DNA of 64,000 bases. Source: a bacterium 1XD42-76. Its GTDB lineage: Bacteria; Bacillota; Clostridia; Lachnospirales; Lachnospiraceae. Shown here piece after piece: positions 37,388 through 45,357 of this stretch; position 1 is the stretch's first letter, and every line of letters starts with the position of its first letter. A program made the position numbers and the translations under genes. The stretch is taken from the NCBI GenBank assembly GCA_009917545.1, contig QZDW01000004.1, positions 62,001 through 126,000 of the forward strand, read 5' to 3'. The notes below the pieces were generated by a model. The model had not been told where the DNA came from, ran no database searches, and saw only the letters and a program-made list of their open reading frames with translations.

Positions 37388-37442
37388 GGCATCAGAAAAT
37401 CAATGGGAACATCAAACCCACATTGACAGGAAAGGATTTTTT

Positions 37443-38141
37443 ATGATTCGCAAAATAATTCACATCGACGAAGAAAAATGTAATGGCTGCGGAGCTTGTG
37501 CCGCTGCCTGCCATGAGGGAGCCATCGCGATCGTAGACGGCAAGGCAAGGCTCACCCGTGAGGATTACTGCGATGGCCTGGGCGACTGCCTGCCCGCCTG
37601 TCCCACAGGAGCCATCACCTTTGAAGAACGGGAAGCCCCTGCCTACGATCACGCAGCCGTGCTGGCTGCTAAGCAGAAGAAAGCGCCTCTTCCCTGCGGT
37701 TGTCCGGGGACTCAGTCCAGAGCCATCCATCGACAGTCCTGCTCTGCTCCTGCCGGGGAAATATCTGCTGCCAGTCAGTTGTCTCAATGGCCGGTACAGA
37801 TTAAACTGGTTCCTGTGAATGCCCCTTATTTTGACGGAGCAAGACTGCTCGTCGCTGCTGACTGCACTGCCTATGCCTACGGCAGCTTCCACAACGATTT
37901 CATCCGCGGCCATGTAACACTGATCGGGTGCCCTAAGCTGGACGAAGAGGATTATGCAGAAAAGCTCTTGCAGATCATTGCCGGAAATAACATCAAAAGC
38001 GTGACTGTAGTTCGCATGGAAGTTCCCTGCTGCGGCGGGATCGAACATGCAGTCAAACATGCTTTGCAGGAAAGTAAAACATTTATCCCGTGGAGTGTGG
38101 TAACGATCTCTACGGATGGCAGAATTTTAGACAGAGCATGA
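37443..38141 (+). CDS. 4Fe-4S dicluster ferredoxin-like protein
   Basis: A 232-aa protein with an N-terminal two-cluster ferredoxin domain: CNGCGACAAAC near residue 14, then CDGLGDCLPACPTGAI near residue 43. A PCGCPGTQ segment follows, and a C-terminal domain ends with a EVPCCGGIEHAVK motif that may bind another cofactor. The ATG at 37443 follows AGGAAAGGA; the frame is open upstream but that part is the promoter region. It is probably activated by the divergent Crp/Fnr regulator and serves in electron transfer or redox stress. Confidence 0.88.
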   Translation: MIRKIIHIDEEKCNGCGACAAACHEGAIAIVDGKARLTREDYCDGLGDCLPACPTGAITFEEREAPAYDHAAVLAAKQKKAPLPCGCPGTQSRAIHRQSCSAPAGEISAASQLSQWPVQIKLVPVNAPYFDGARLLVAADCTAYAYGSFHNDFIRGHVTLIGCPKLDEEDYAEKLLQIIAGNNIKSVTVVRMEVPCCGGIEHAVKHALQESKTFIPWSVVTISTDGRILDRA

Positions 38142-38178
38142 TTGAAAGAGAATACCAGGATAAGGAAGAGAGGATAAA

Positions 38179-38227
38179 ACGCCTGTCAGCACTTTGATTC
38201 CATAGCTGTACAGGCGTAAAATTTTTT
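38179..38227 (+). terminator. Terminator after the ferredoxin-like gene
   Basis: ACGCCTGT (38179-38186) pairs with ACAGGCGT (38210-38217), followed by AAAATTTTTT. It lies 38 bases past the stop. Confidence 0.75.
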
Positions 38228-38236
38228 CATGTATTC

Positions 38237-38265
38237 TTGATTTACCTCGCCTGTAACGGTATAAT
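38237..38265 (+). promoter_or_regulatory. Sigma-A promoter of the LacI-type regulator
   Basis: TTGATT (38237-38242), 17-base spacer, TATAAT (38260-38265). Start expected near 38272, directly at a palindrome. Confidence 0.8.
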
Positions 38266-38272
38266 AAATGCA

Positions 38273-38290
38273 CGGCTCTTTTAAGAGCCG
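38273..38290. promoter_or_regulatory. Palindrome at the LacI-type gene start site
   Basis: CGGCTCTT-TT-AAGAGCCG, 8+8 bp, begins at the expected transcription start. Likely the autoregulatory operator, or a 5' mRNA hairpin. It lacks the central CG step seen in many LacI operators. Confidence 0.55.
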
Positions 38291-38319
38291 CATCTGATTA
38301 CAATTTTGAGGTAACGAAC

Positions 38320-39339
38320 ATGTCCAGACACCAGGGAATCACTGCCAAGGATATCGCACTGGCGTGCGACGTCTCGCAGGCAACCGTATCTTATGTCGTA
38401 AACAACACGGAGGGAAAACGCGTCAGCGAAGCCAAACGCCAGCAAATCCTTAAAATGGCTGAAGAATTGAACTATTTTCCCAACCGTTCAGCCAAAAGCA
38501 TGCGTCAGCAGACCTGCAGCTCCGTCGGCTTAATCTGCGGCAACAACTACGACAACACCGGTTTCGGAGACACTCTGCGGGGAATCAAAAAGTCCTTTGA
38601 CGAAGCCGGATACACACTGACGATCCTGAGCGATTTTAACGACCCGGAGCGAAAAGAGATCTTAAGATACTTTTATTCCAACAGCATTGCCGGAGTCATC
38701 TATATCGCCTTTGACACACAGGTTATTGATACGTCTGTTCTCGACGTCAATCACATCCCTTATGCCCTCATCAGTGAAAACGGCGTAAGCTGCAACCGCT
38801 TCGAACCGCAAAAAGCCTTCGAGAATGTCATCCGCGACTGTATCTCTTTCTGCCATGATAACCGGCTTTCCCGTATCCGCTATTTTACGCGTTCCATCAA
38901 CGGCAGGATCCTGCACAATAAATATGATCTCATTTATAAGGCCCTTCATGACCTTTACCCCGAATCGGATTTTCAGCGCATCATCTGTGATATCCGCAAA
39001 AAAAACGACGAGGAAATCACGGTTCCGATGGAGCGGTATTTAAAGAACCATGATTTCGATATTGCGATTACCGCCAATCAGCATTTCGGGCTTCTGATGC
39101 AGAACTGTATTTTAAAAAACGGCTTTGCACTTCCGCAGCGCCCCAAACATATCTGTCTGGCCTCGTCCCCGTTTCTGCTGACGATCTACCCGCAGATCAG
39201 TTCCCTGAAAATTCCGCTTTATGAGATGGGATGCTATGCGGCCGAGCTGATGCTGGCCTTAATCCACGAGGAGCCCATCGAGGAACGGCACTTTGAATGC
39301 CAGCTCATACACGGGGACACGACGCTTCTGGAAGATTAG
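38320..39339 (+). CDS. LacI-family transcriptional regulator
   Basis: A 339-aa repressor-type protein with an N-terminal helix-turn-helix (ITAKDIALACDVSQATVSYVVNN, residues about 7-29) and a periplasmic-binding-like effector domain beginning near residue 67. Effector unknown. It is monocistronic with its own promoter and a palindrome at the start site. No sugar transport or catabolic genes are adjacent, so the regulon must be elsewhere. Its 3' end overlaps the convergent DUF512 gene by four bases. Confidence 0.93.
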   Translation: MSRHQGITAKDIALACDVSQATVSYVVNNTEGKRVSEAKRQQILKMAEELNYFPNRSAKSMRQQTCSSVGLICGNNYDNTGFGDTLRGIKKSFDEAGYTLTILSDFNDPERKEILRYFYSNSIAGVIYIAFDTQVIDTSVLDVNHIPYALISENGVSCNRFEPQKAFENVIRDCISFCHDNRLSRIRYFTRSINGRILHNKYDLIYKALHDLYPESDFQRIICDIRKKNDEEITVPMERYLKNHDFDIAITANQHFGLLMQNCILKNGFALPQRPKHICLASSPFLLTIYPQISSLKIPLYEMGCYAAELMLALIHEEPIEERHFECQLIHGDTTLLED

Positions 39340-40751
39340 TCCGGATCCGCCATCCATTCCTGCTCCTCTGCCCGTTCCGCGCTGTCCGGCATCAGTTCAT
39401 AGTTCGCGTGCTCTGCTGTCTGCCGTCCAGCTACACCCGGGTCAAGGATGGCTTCCACGAAATCGTTCCCGCCGGACTTTATGATGTGAATCGGCACTTT
39501 TAGCCGAGCTTCCGCCTGCTCCTTTGTCATATCGTCCAGAAAGACGGCTTCGCCGTTCTTAAACATAGAGGCAGAGAGAAGGAGCCTGCTGCCCAGCCTC
39601 TTCCCCTGCAGCTGGGCTACCAGATCCGTTCCGGTCAAAAGCCCGGCCACCGTGATGCTTTCGCCAAAGAAGTCATTCCGGATCGGATACAGATGAATCG
39701 TGCGGCCGGGATATACGGATGTTATGCGTTCCAAAAGCCGCCCGATATACGGATAGGCCAGAAAGCCGGTGGCAATGGAAAGCTCCTCGCACTTCCCGTC
39801 GTCCGTCTTTCCCTCTAGCGCATCAGTCACTTCTTCATATAAGAGCCGCAGCATACCAACGCCGTTCTCAAGCTGAAGATATCCGTCATAACGTGCCTCC
39901 TCGGGCAGTTCCCGTTCTGCCAGGATATACCACTCATCGCTTGCATGGACAAAATGGAGCCCGTGCTTTTGGTACAGTACCTTCTGCCAGCGCTCGATCC
40001 TGTCGATCACCTCACAGGCGTCCTCCTTCGTGAATGGTTCCAGCCTGCATAGCCCGTCACGATATCTGGAGAGTCCTACCGGAACCACGGATACGCTCTG
40101 CATACACGGCGCGTAGGCGGATAATCGCCCGAGGCTGTATTCCAGCTCCGCCCCGTCGTTAATTCCCTTACAGAGTACGATTTGTCCGTTCATTTCCGTT
40201 CCGGCCTCATAGAGCCGGTCTATCTTTTTTAAAGCCTCTCCGGCAAAACGGTTATTTAGCATCTGACAGCGGAGTTCGGGATTCATCGTCTGCACGGAAA
40301 TATTGATCGGCGCCAGATGAAAACGGATGATCCGCTCAATATCCCGGTCGCTCATATTGGTGAGTGTGACATAATTTCCCTGCAAAAACGACAGCCTTGA
40401 ATCATCGTCCTTAAAATAAAGCGTCTCGCGCATTCCCGGCGGCATCTGGTCGATGAAGCAGAAAATGCATTTGTTACGGCAGGAACGGTATTCGCTCATG
40501 AGCCCGTTCTCAAATGTCAGCCCCATATCCTCTCCGCCGCTCTCAATCTCAAGCTCCCACTCTTCCCCGTCCGCCTTCTGAACCAGCATAACGAAACGGT
40601 CACTGTCCGTCAGATAATCGTAGTCAAAAATATCTTCAATCTCATTCCCGTCAATCGTAAGCAGCACGTCTCCCGGTTCCAGCTCCAGCTCTTCCCCAAT
40701 CGACCCCGGCGCAACCCCGGTGATTATGTGCCCGCAATATTTCGTATTCAT
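39336..40751 (-). CDS. DUF512 radical-SAM-like protein with PDZ domain
   Basis: A 471-aa protein starting at ATG 40751 after AAGGACGGGAG. An N-terminal PDZ-like segment (ITGVAPGSIGEELELEPGDVLLTIDG) is followed by a CRNKCIFCFID motif of the CxxxCxxC radical-SAM type, and a C-terminal DUF512 domain. Homologues are broadly conserved in Clostridia near der-gpsA or alone; the reaction is unknown. It has a clear own promoter. Confidence 0.9.
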   Translation of the reverse strand: MNTKYCGHIITGVAPGSIGEELELEPGDVLLTIDGNEIEDIFDYDYLTDSDRFVMLVQKADGEEWELEIESGGEDMGLTFENGLMSEYRSCRNKCIFCFIDQMPPGMRETLYFKDDDSRLSFLQGNYVTLTNMSDRDIERIIRFHLAPINISVQTMNPELRCQMLNNRFAGEALKKIDRLYEAGTEMNGQIVLCKGINDGAELEYSLGRLSAYAPCMQSVSVVPVGLSRYRDGLCRLEPFTKEDACEVIDRIERWQKVLYQKHGLHFVHASDEWYILAERELPEEARYDGYLQLENGVGMLRLLYEEVTDALEGKTDDGKCEELSIATGFLAYPYIGRLLERITSVYPGRTIHLYPIRNDFFGESITVAGLLTGTDLVAQLQGKRLGSRLLLSASMFKNGEAVFLDDMTKEQAEARLKVPIHIIKSGGNDFVEAILDPGVAGRQTAEHANYELMPDSAERAEEQEWMADPD

Positions 40752-40854
40752 TCTCCCGTCCTTTCCCGAATCCGCATCGGTTTCCTGATGTTTCCGGCCT
40801 GTCTGTTCTGCCACGGGGAACCTTCCCGTCTGCGGCCCTTTCATTTTCATCCCC

Positions 40855-40883
40855 ATACTATCATACACTGAAACTATTTTCAA
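40855..40883 (-). promoter_or_regulatory. Sigma-A promoter of the DUF512 gene
   Basis: Minus strand TTGAAA (40883-40878), 17-base spacer, TAGTAT (40860-40855). Start expected near 40848, leader about 97 bases. Confidence 0.65.
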
Positions 40884-40969
40884 TCATGACAGAATCGTCT
40901 GCGCCGAAAAGCCAGGGAAATGCCGGACCGTTTCTCTCTCTTCTGTCCATGCTGCCGGCAAATCCCCTA

Positions 40970-40999
40970 TTGACGCCCCCGCCCTTCAAATGATATATT
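40970..40999 (+). promoter_or_regulatory. Sigma-A promoter of prs
   Basis: TTGACG (40970-40975), 18-base spacer, TATATT (40994-40999). Start expected near 41006. Confidence 0.7.
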
Positions 41000-41001
41000 C
41001 T

Positions 41002-41023
41002 ATTTGTCAGACACACGACAAAT
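41002..41023. promoter_or_regulatory. Operator-like inverted repeat at the prs start site
   Basis: ATTTGTC (41002-41008) and GACAAAT (41017-41023), a perfect 7+7 repeat with eight bases between, straddling the predicted transcription start. Suggests repression of prs, or a 5' mRNA stem. Confidence 0.5.
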
Positions 41024-41047
41024 AATCATACCGGAGGAAGCCCTACC

Positions 41048-42256
41048 ATGTCAAACGAATACGTATTTAATGACCGCCTTCCCATCGCGCCTTTAAAAAT
41101 CGCTGCACTCGAAAGCTGTAAAAGCCTTGCAGAGGAAGTCAACGGCCATGTCGTCAATTTCCGCCGCAATGACACGGAAGAATTAAAGCGCAGGCAGCAG
41201 AACCTTCAATACCGCGGCTATGATGTCGATTCCTATCTGTTGGACTGTGCCTGCCCGCGTTTTGGAAGCGGCGAAGGCAAAGGGGTCATCAGAGAATCTG
41301 TCCGCGGCACGGATGTTTTTGCAATGGTTGATATCACCAATTACTCTTTGACGTATAAGATGGCCGGACGCATCAACCACATGTCCCCGGACGACCATTA
41401 TCAGGATTTAAAACGTATTATCGGCGCCTGCGCTTCCACTGCGCACCGCATTAACGTCATCATGCCGTTTTTGTACGAGAGCCGCCAGCACAAGCGCACG
41501 AACCGGGAATCCCTCGACTGTGCGATGGCACTTGAAGAATTAGTCAATATGGGGGTATCCAATATCATCACCTTTGACGCCCATGACCCGCGCGTCCAGA
41601 ACGCGATCCCGCTCTCCGGCCTTGACAATTTTATGCCTACCTATCAGTTCGTAAAAGCGCTTTTTACACACGATAAAAACATCAAAATCGACAAAGAACA
41701 CCTGATGGTGATAAGCCCTGACGAAGGGGCCATGAACCGCGCCGTATATCTTGCCAATAACCTCGGCGTCGATATGGGTATGTTCTACAAGCGGCGTGAC
41801 TATTCGCGCATCATCGGCGGCAGGAACCCCATCGTGGCCCATGAATTCCTGGGAAGTTCTGTCAAGGGCAAGACGGTTATCATCATTGATGATATGATTT
41901 CCTCCGGGGAAAGTATGCTCGATACGGCAAGAGAACTGAAAAGCAGGGATGCGGAACGTGTCGTTGTCTGTTGTACGTTCGGCCTTTTTACGAGCGGCCT
42001 GTCACGTTTCGATGAATTCTACGAGAAGGGCTATATCGACTGTGTTGTCACCACCAACCTCAATTACCGGCCGGCCGAGCTGTTTACAAGGGAGTGGTAT
42101 GTCGAGGCTGATGTGAGCAAATATATTGCCGCCATCATCAATTCCCTGAACCATGACGTCTCCATCGGCAACGCGCTTTCACCAACAAGAAAGATCCAGA
42201 AGCTGATCCAGCGCTACAATAACGGCGGTTATGATTACTACCAGAAACTGGTTTAG
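41048..42256 (+). CDS. prs: Ribose-phosphate pyrophosphokinase (long form)
   Basis: A 402-aa PRPP synthetase. FDAHDPRVQNAIPL, the NYRPAELF region and the PRPP loop IIIDDMISSGESM are intact. At about 400 residues it is longer than the classical 310-320 aa enzyme, with extra N-terminal and internal sequence, as seen in a second Clostridia type. It makes PRPP for nucleotide, histidine and NAD synthesis. Strong GGAGG site before ATG, own promoter and terminator. Confidence 0.92.
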   Translation: MSNEYVFNDRLPIAPLKIAALESCKSLAEEVNGHVVNFRRNDTEELKRRQQNLQYRGYDVDSYLLDCACPRFGSGEGKGVIRESVRGTDVFAMVDITNYSLTYKMAGRINHMSPDDHYQDLKRIIGACASTAHRINVIMPFLYESRQHKRTNRESLDCAMALEELVNMGVSNIITFDAHDPRVQNAIPLSGLDNFMPTYQFVKALFTHDKNIKIDKEHLMVISPDEGAMNRAVYLANNLGVDMGMFYKRRDYSRIIGGRNPIVAHEFLGSSVKGKTVIIIDDMISSGESMLDTARELKSRDAERVVVCCTFGLFTSGLSRFDEFYEKGYIDCVVTTNLNYRPAELFTREWYVEADVSKYIAAIINSLNHDVSIGNALSPTRKIQKLIQRYNNGGYDYYQKLV

Positions 42257-42281
42257 CATTTCGGCGTAAAGAAAGGGGATG

Positions 42282-42346
42282 CCGCAGCATTCTGCGGTGC
42301 TGCATCATAGAATCTGCATACTATGTTGCAGCAGCCGACTGTTTTT
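42282..42346 (+). terminator. Terminator after prs
   Basis: A 12-bp stem with one mismatch (42299-42310 with 42321-42332) is followed within ten bases by GTTTTT; a smaller CCGCAG/CTGCGG hairpin precedes it. It separates prs from the convergent GNAT gene. Confidence 0.65.
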
Positions 42347-42367
42347 GCGGCTTCCCTATCCGTCAGT

Positions 42368-42904
42368 TCATCCGTTCAGCCGTCTGATTTTTCCCTGAAC
42401 GCGGCTCCCGTATGACGCCAGATACAACTCCGTATATTCCTCAAAGGAAACGTCCTTTTGATTTGCCATCGTCTCCATTTTAATTCCAAAAAGCTCCACG
42501 TCAAAATCTAAAAGCACCATTCCGTTTCTCTCGTAGAACGCTTTTCTCCTGAGCCGCTGTATACGGTTATCTGCTTCCTCCTTTGTGCTCTCGATCTCAA
42601 TCATCAGCCGTTTTCCTGTATATGTTGCAAAGAGCGCTTTCAGAGCCTTCGAACCATATCCATGTTCTCTGGCCGATTCCTCCACTGCAAAATAGTCGAG
42701 AAGCACGAGATCCCCGTATTTTATCGTAATTGCCAGACCGGCAAATTCCCCGGATTCCTCCAGTGCCAGTACATCCACAAAGCCCTCCTCCCGCTTTTGC
42801 AGGATGATTTCAAAGGGTTTTCTCTCACCTTTCGGAAATGCCGACAGATACAGCGCTTCCACCCGTCCAAGCTGCTCTTTTGTCACTGCCTGTATTAACT
42901 CCAT
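42368..42904 (-). CDS. GNAT-family N-acetyltransferase
   Basis: A 178-aa acetyltransferase. The core strands DVLALEESGEFAGLAITIKY and LVLLDYFAVEESAREHGYGSKALKAL form the acetyl-CoA site. A RRKAFYERNGM segment follows, as in related enzymes. Substrate unknown. It precedes topB's stop on the opposite end and shares its direction with topB. Confidence 0.85.
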   Translation of the reverse strand: MELIQAVTKEQLGRVEALYLSAFPKGERKPFEIILQKREEGFVDVLALEESGEFAGLAITIKYGDLVLLDYFAVEESAREHGYGSKALKALFATYTGKRLMIEIESTKEEADNRIQRLRRKAFYERNGMVLLDFDVELFGIKMETMANQKDVSFEEYTELYLASYGSRVQGKIRRLNG

Positions 42905-42936
42905 ATGAAACTTCCCCTCCTGTCCCTCTTTATGCG

Positions 42937-45153
42937 CTATTGATCGAGTTTAATCCCGGCCAGGGCCTGTGCAAATGCATTATTGAGCGGCTCAGCGGCT
43001 TCCTTTTTCTGTTTATTCAGATAACGGGCCACGTCTTTTTTGGAAACACCCGCGCCTTCCTTTGTGCGCCTTTCCTTAAAAGCTGTAAGCTTTTCCTTAT
43101 GGCCGCAGGAACAGACGAAAATCTGTCCCTCCCCTTTTCCGCGAAGCTCCATTTTCTTGTGGCAGATAGGACATCTGGCATTCGAGGTACGGGAAATCGT
43201 CTCCCGGTACCCGCATTCCCGGTCCTGACAGACTAACATTTCACTGTTCTTCCCCTTGACAAGCAGTAACGGCTTCCCGCAGTCCGGACATTTCTTGTTT
43301 GTCATGTTGTCGTGGCGGAATACTCCGCTTCCGCCTTTGATCTGCCCTGTCAGCTCCCTGGAATACCCCCGGATCTCTTTCATAAAGGTATCGCGTGCAA
43401 GCGTCCCCTTAGCGATCCGGGAAAGCTTCATCTCCCATTCTGCCGTGAGCTCCGGCTTTTTTAAATCCTCCGGAACCAACTCTAAAAGCTGCCTTGCCTT
43501 GGAGGTGAGGAGAATGTCCTTCCCCCGCTTTTCCAGAAGGAAACTGGAAAACAGCTTTTCTATGATATCGGCGCGCGTCGCTACCGTACCGAGCCCTCCG
43601 GTTTCCCCAAGAGTTTTCGCCATTGCCTTATCCTTCGATTCCATATAAGCGGCCGGGTTTTCCATCGCCGACAGCAGTGTGGCCTCATTAAAATGGGCCG
43701 GCGGCTTCGTTTTTCCCTCTGTCATGGAAAATGTGAGACCTTTCAGCACATCGCCTTTCTTAAGATCCGGAAGCTTCTGATTCCCGACCGGCGCCGTCTC
43801 TTTCGAATCGTAGTCTGTCTCTTCCCCGTCCTCTTCCATACCGCTGTTCTCATAGACGGCTTTCCAGCCGGGAGCTTTCACAATACTGCCCTGCGCCGTA
43901 AAACTCTCGTCACCTGCCTTTACCAGAATTTTCGTCTGTTCGTATTCGTATGGAGGATAGAGGACAGCCAGAAAACGCCGGACGACCAGATCGTAGATTC
44001 TGCGTTCGTCGATTGTCATATGCGTCAGATCTACATATTGCTCCGTGGGAATGATCGCGTGGTGGTCGGAGACCTTGCGATTATCGACAAAGGGAAGCTT
44101 TGCGGGAAGCGGGCTTCCTATGAGACTCTTTGCGAGCGCCCGGTACGGACCGACGCTGCATGCTTTTAACCGCTCCTTTATCGTCGGTACAATATCGTCG
44201 CTCAGATAACGGGAGTCTGTCCTGGGATATGTCAGAACCTTATGATTCTCATAAAGCCGCTGCATAATGTTCAGGGTTTCCCTAGCAGAGTAGTCGAAAC
44301 GGCGGCTGGCATCGCGCTGAAGCTCCGTCAGGTCATAGAGGAGCGGCGCCATCGTCTTTTGGGGGACCTTGTCTACCTGGCAGACAGACGTCCTCTGCCC
44401 GGGAAGCGCCTTTAAAATGGCGTCAACCCTGTCTTTATCAAAGGAACTGGTGCTCTTCGAGGCCCCGTCCTGCCAGGTCAGAATCAGGTTATTCGTCTTT
44501 CCCCGGATACCGTAATACGGCCTGGGAACAAATTTTTTTATCTGCTCCTCCCGCCTGGCAATCATAGCCAGCGTCGGCGTCTGTACGCGTCCGCACGATA
44601 GCTGCGCGTTATATTTGCATGTCAGGGCCCGTGTGGCGTTGATGCCTACCATCCAGTCTGCTTCCGCCCGGCACATTGCAGCGTCATAGAGCGGCTCATA
44701 CTCCCTGCCGTCCTTTAAGGACGCAAAGCCTTCCCGGATCGCCTTATCCGTCACCGAGGAGATCCACAGGCGCTTTATCGGCTTCCTGACCCCTGATTTT
44801 TTTAAGATCAGCCGCGCAACCAGCTCCCCTTCCCGCCCGGCGTCTGTGGCAATGATAATACTGCCCACATCACTTCTGAAAAGCTGCGTCTTTACCGCCT
44901 GGTACTGCTTTGCCGTTTGCTTTATGACCTCCAGCTTAAAGGTGTCAGGGAGCATGGGCAAATCTTCCATTTTCCATTCCTTATATTTCTTATCGTAATC
45001 CTCCGGATCCGCGAGCGTCACAAGATGCCCCAGTCCCCAGGTAACGATATACCGGTCGCCCTCAATGGCTCCGTTTCCGTTTTTCCCGCATTTTAAAACG
45101 CGGGCGATATCGCGGGCTACCGATGGTTTTTCCGCAATTACTAATGATTTCAC
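42937..45153 (-). CDS. topB: DNA topoisomerase III
   Basis: A 738-aa type IA topoisomerase. The Toprim domain starts at once (LVIAEKPSVARDIA), DAGREGE carries metal-binding acids, and the active-site Tyr is in LTYPRTDSRYLS. Two zinc-ribbon-like cysteine motifs close the protein (CPDCGKPLL, then CPICHKKM with CSCG). The start is the GTG at 45153 with AGGAGG before it; an upstream in-frame ATG at 45210 lacks a site. It relaxes and decatenates DNA. Confidence 0.95.
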   Translation of the reverse strand: MKSLVIAEKPSVARDIARVLKCGKNGNGAIEGDRYIVTWGLGHLVTLADPEDYDKKYKEWKMEDLPMLPDTFKLEVIKQTAKQYQAVKTQLFRSDVGSIIIATDAGREGELVARLILKKSGVRKPIKRLWISSVTDKAIREGFASLKDGREYEPLYDAAMCRAEADWMVGINATRALTCKYNAQLSCGRVQTPTLAMIARREEQIKKFVPRPYYGIRGKTNNLILTWQDGASKSTSSFDKDRVDAILKALPGQRTSVCQVDKVPQKTMAPLLYDLTELQRDASRRFDYSARETLNIMQRLYENHKVLTYPRTDSRYLSDDIVPTIKERLKACSVGPYRALAKSLIGSPLPAKLPFVDNRKVSDHHAIIPTEQYVDLTHMTIDERRIYDLVVRRFLAVLYPPYEYEQTKILVKAGDESFTAQGSIVKAPGWKAVYENSGMEEDGEETDYDSKETAPVGNQKLPDLKKGDVLKGLTFSMTEGKTKPPAHFNEATLLSAMENPAAYMESKDKAMAKTLGETGGLGTVATRADIIEKLFSSFLLEKRGKDILLTSKARQLLELVPEDLKKPELTAEWEMKLSRIAKGTLARDTFMKEIRGYSRELTGQIKGGSGVFRHDNMTNKKCPDCGKPLLLVKGKNSEMLVCQDRECGYRETISRTSNARCPICHKKMELRGKGEGQIFVCSCGHKEKLTAFKERRTKEGAGVSKKDVARYLNKQKKEAAEPLNNAFAQALAGIKLDQ

Positions 45154-45357
45154 CAATCTGCCTCCTGTTATGCGGGCGTTTTCATAAGGTCGGCGCAAAT
45201 AAGCCCTCAAACCGATCCAAACGCCGCAGTCTGATATGTTTCCCTGCCGGTGTTTCCCGACAATATTATCAATTGATACCCAAGTTAAAAATTCGAAAAA
45301 TCAATGCAAAGCAATCCGTGGCATCACGGGGGGGCAAAATACCTTCTGACTCCAACA

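Noticed and set aside
45301-45340. G7 run and surrounding sequence upstream of topB as a regulatory element
   Set aside because: Intergenic homopolymer with no paired structure or convincing promoter spacing; nothing further can be supported.
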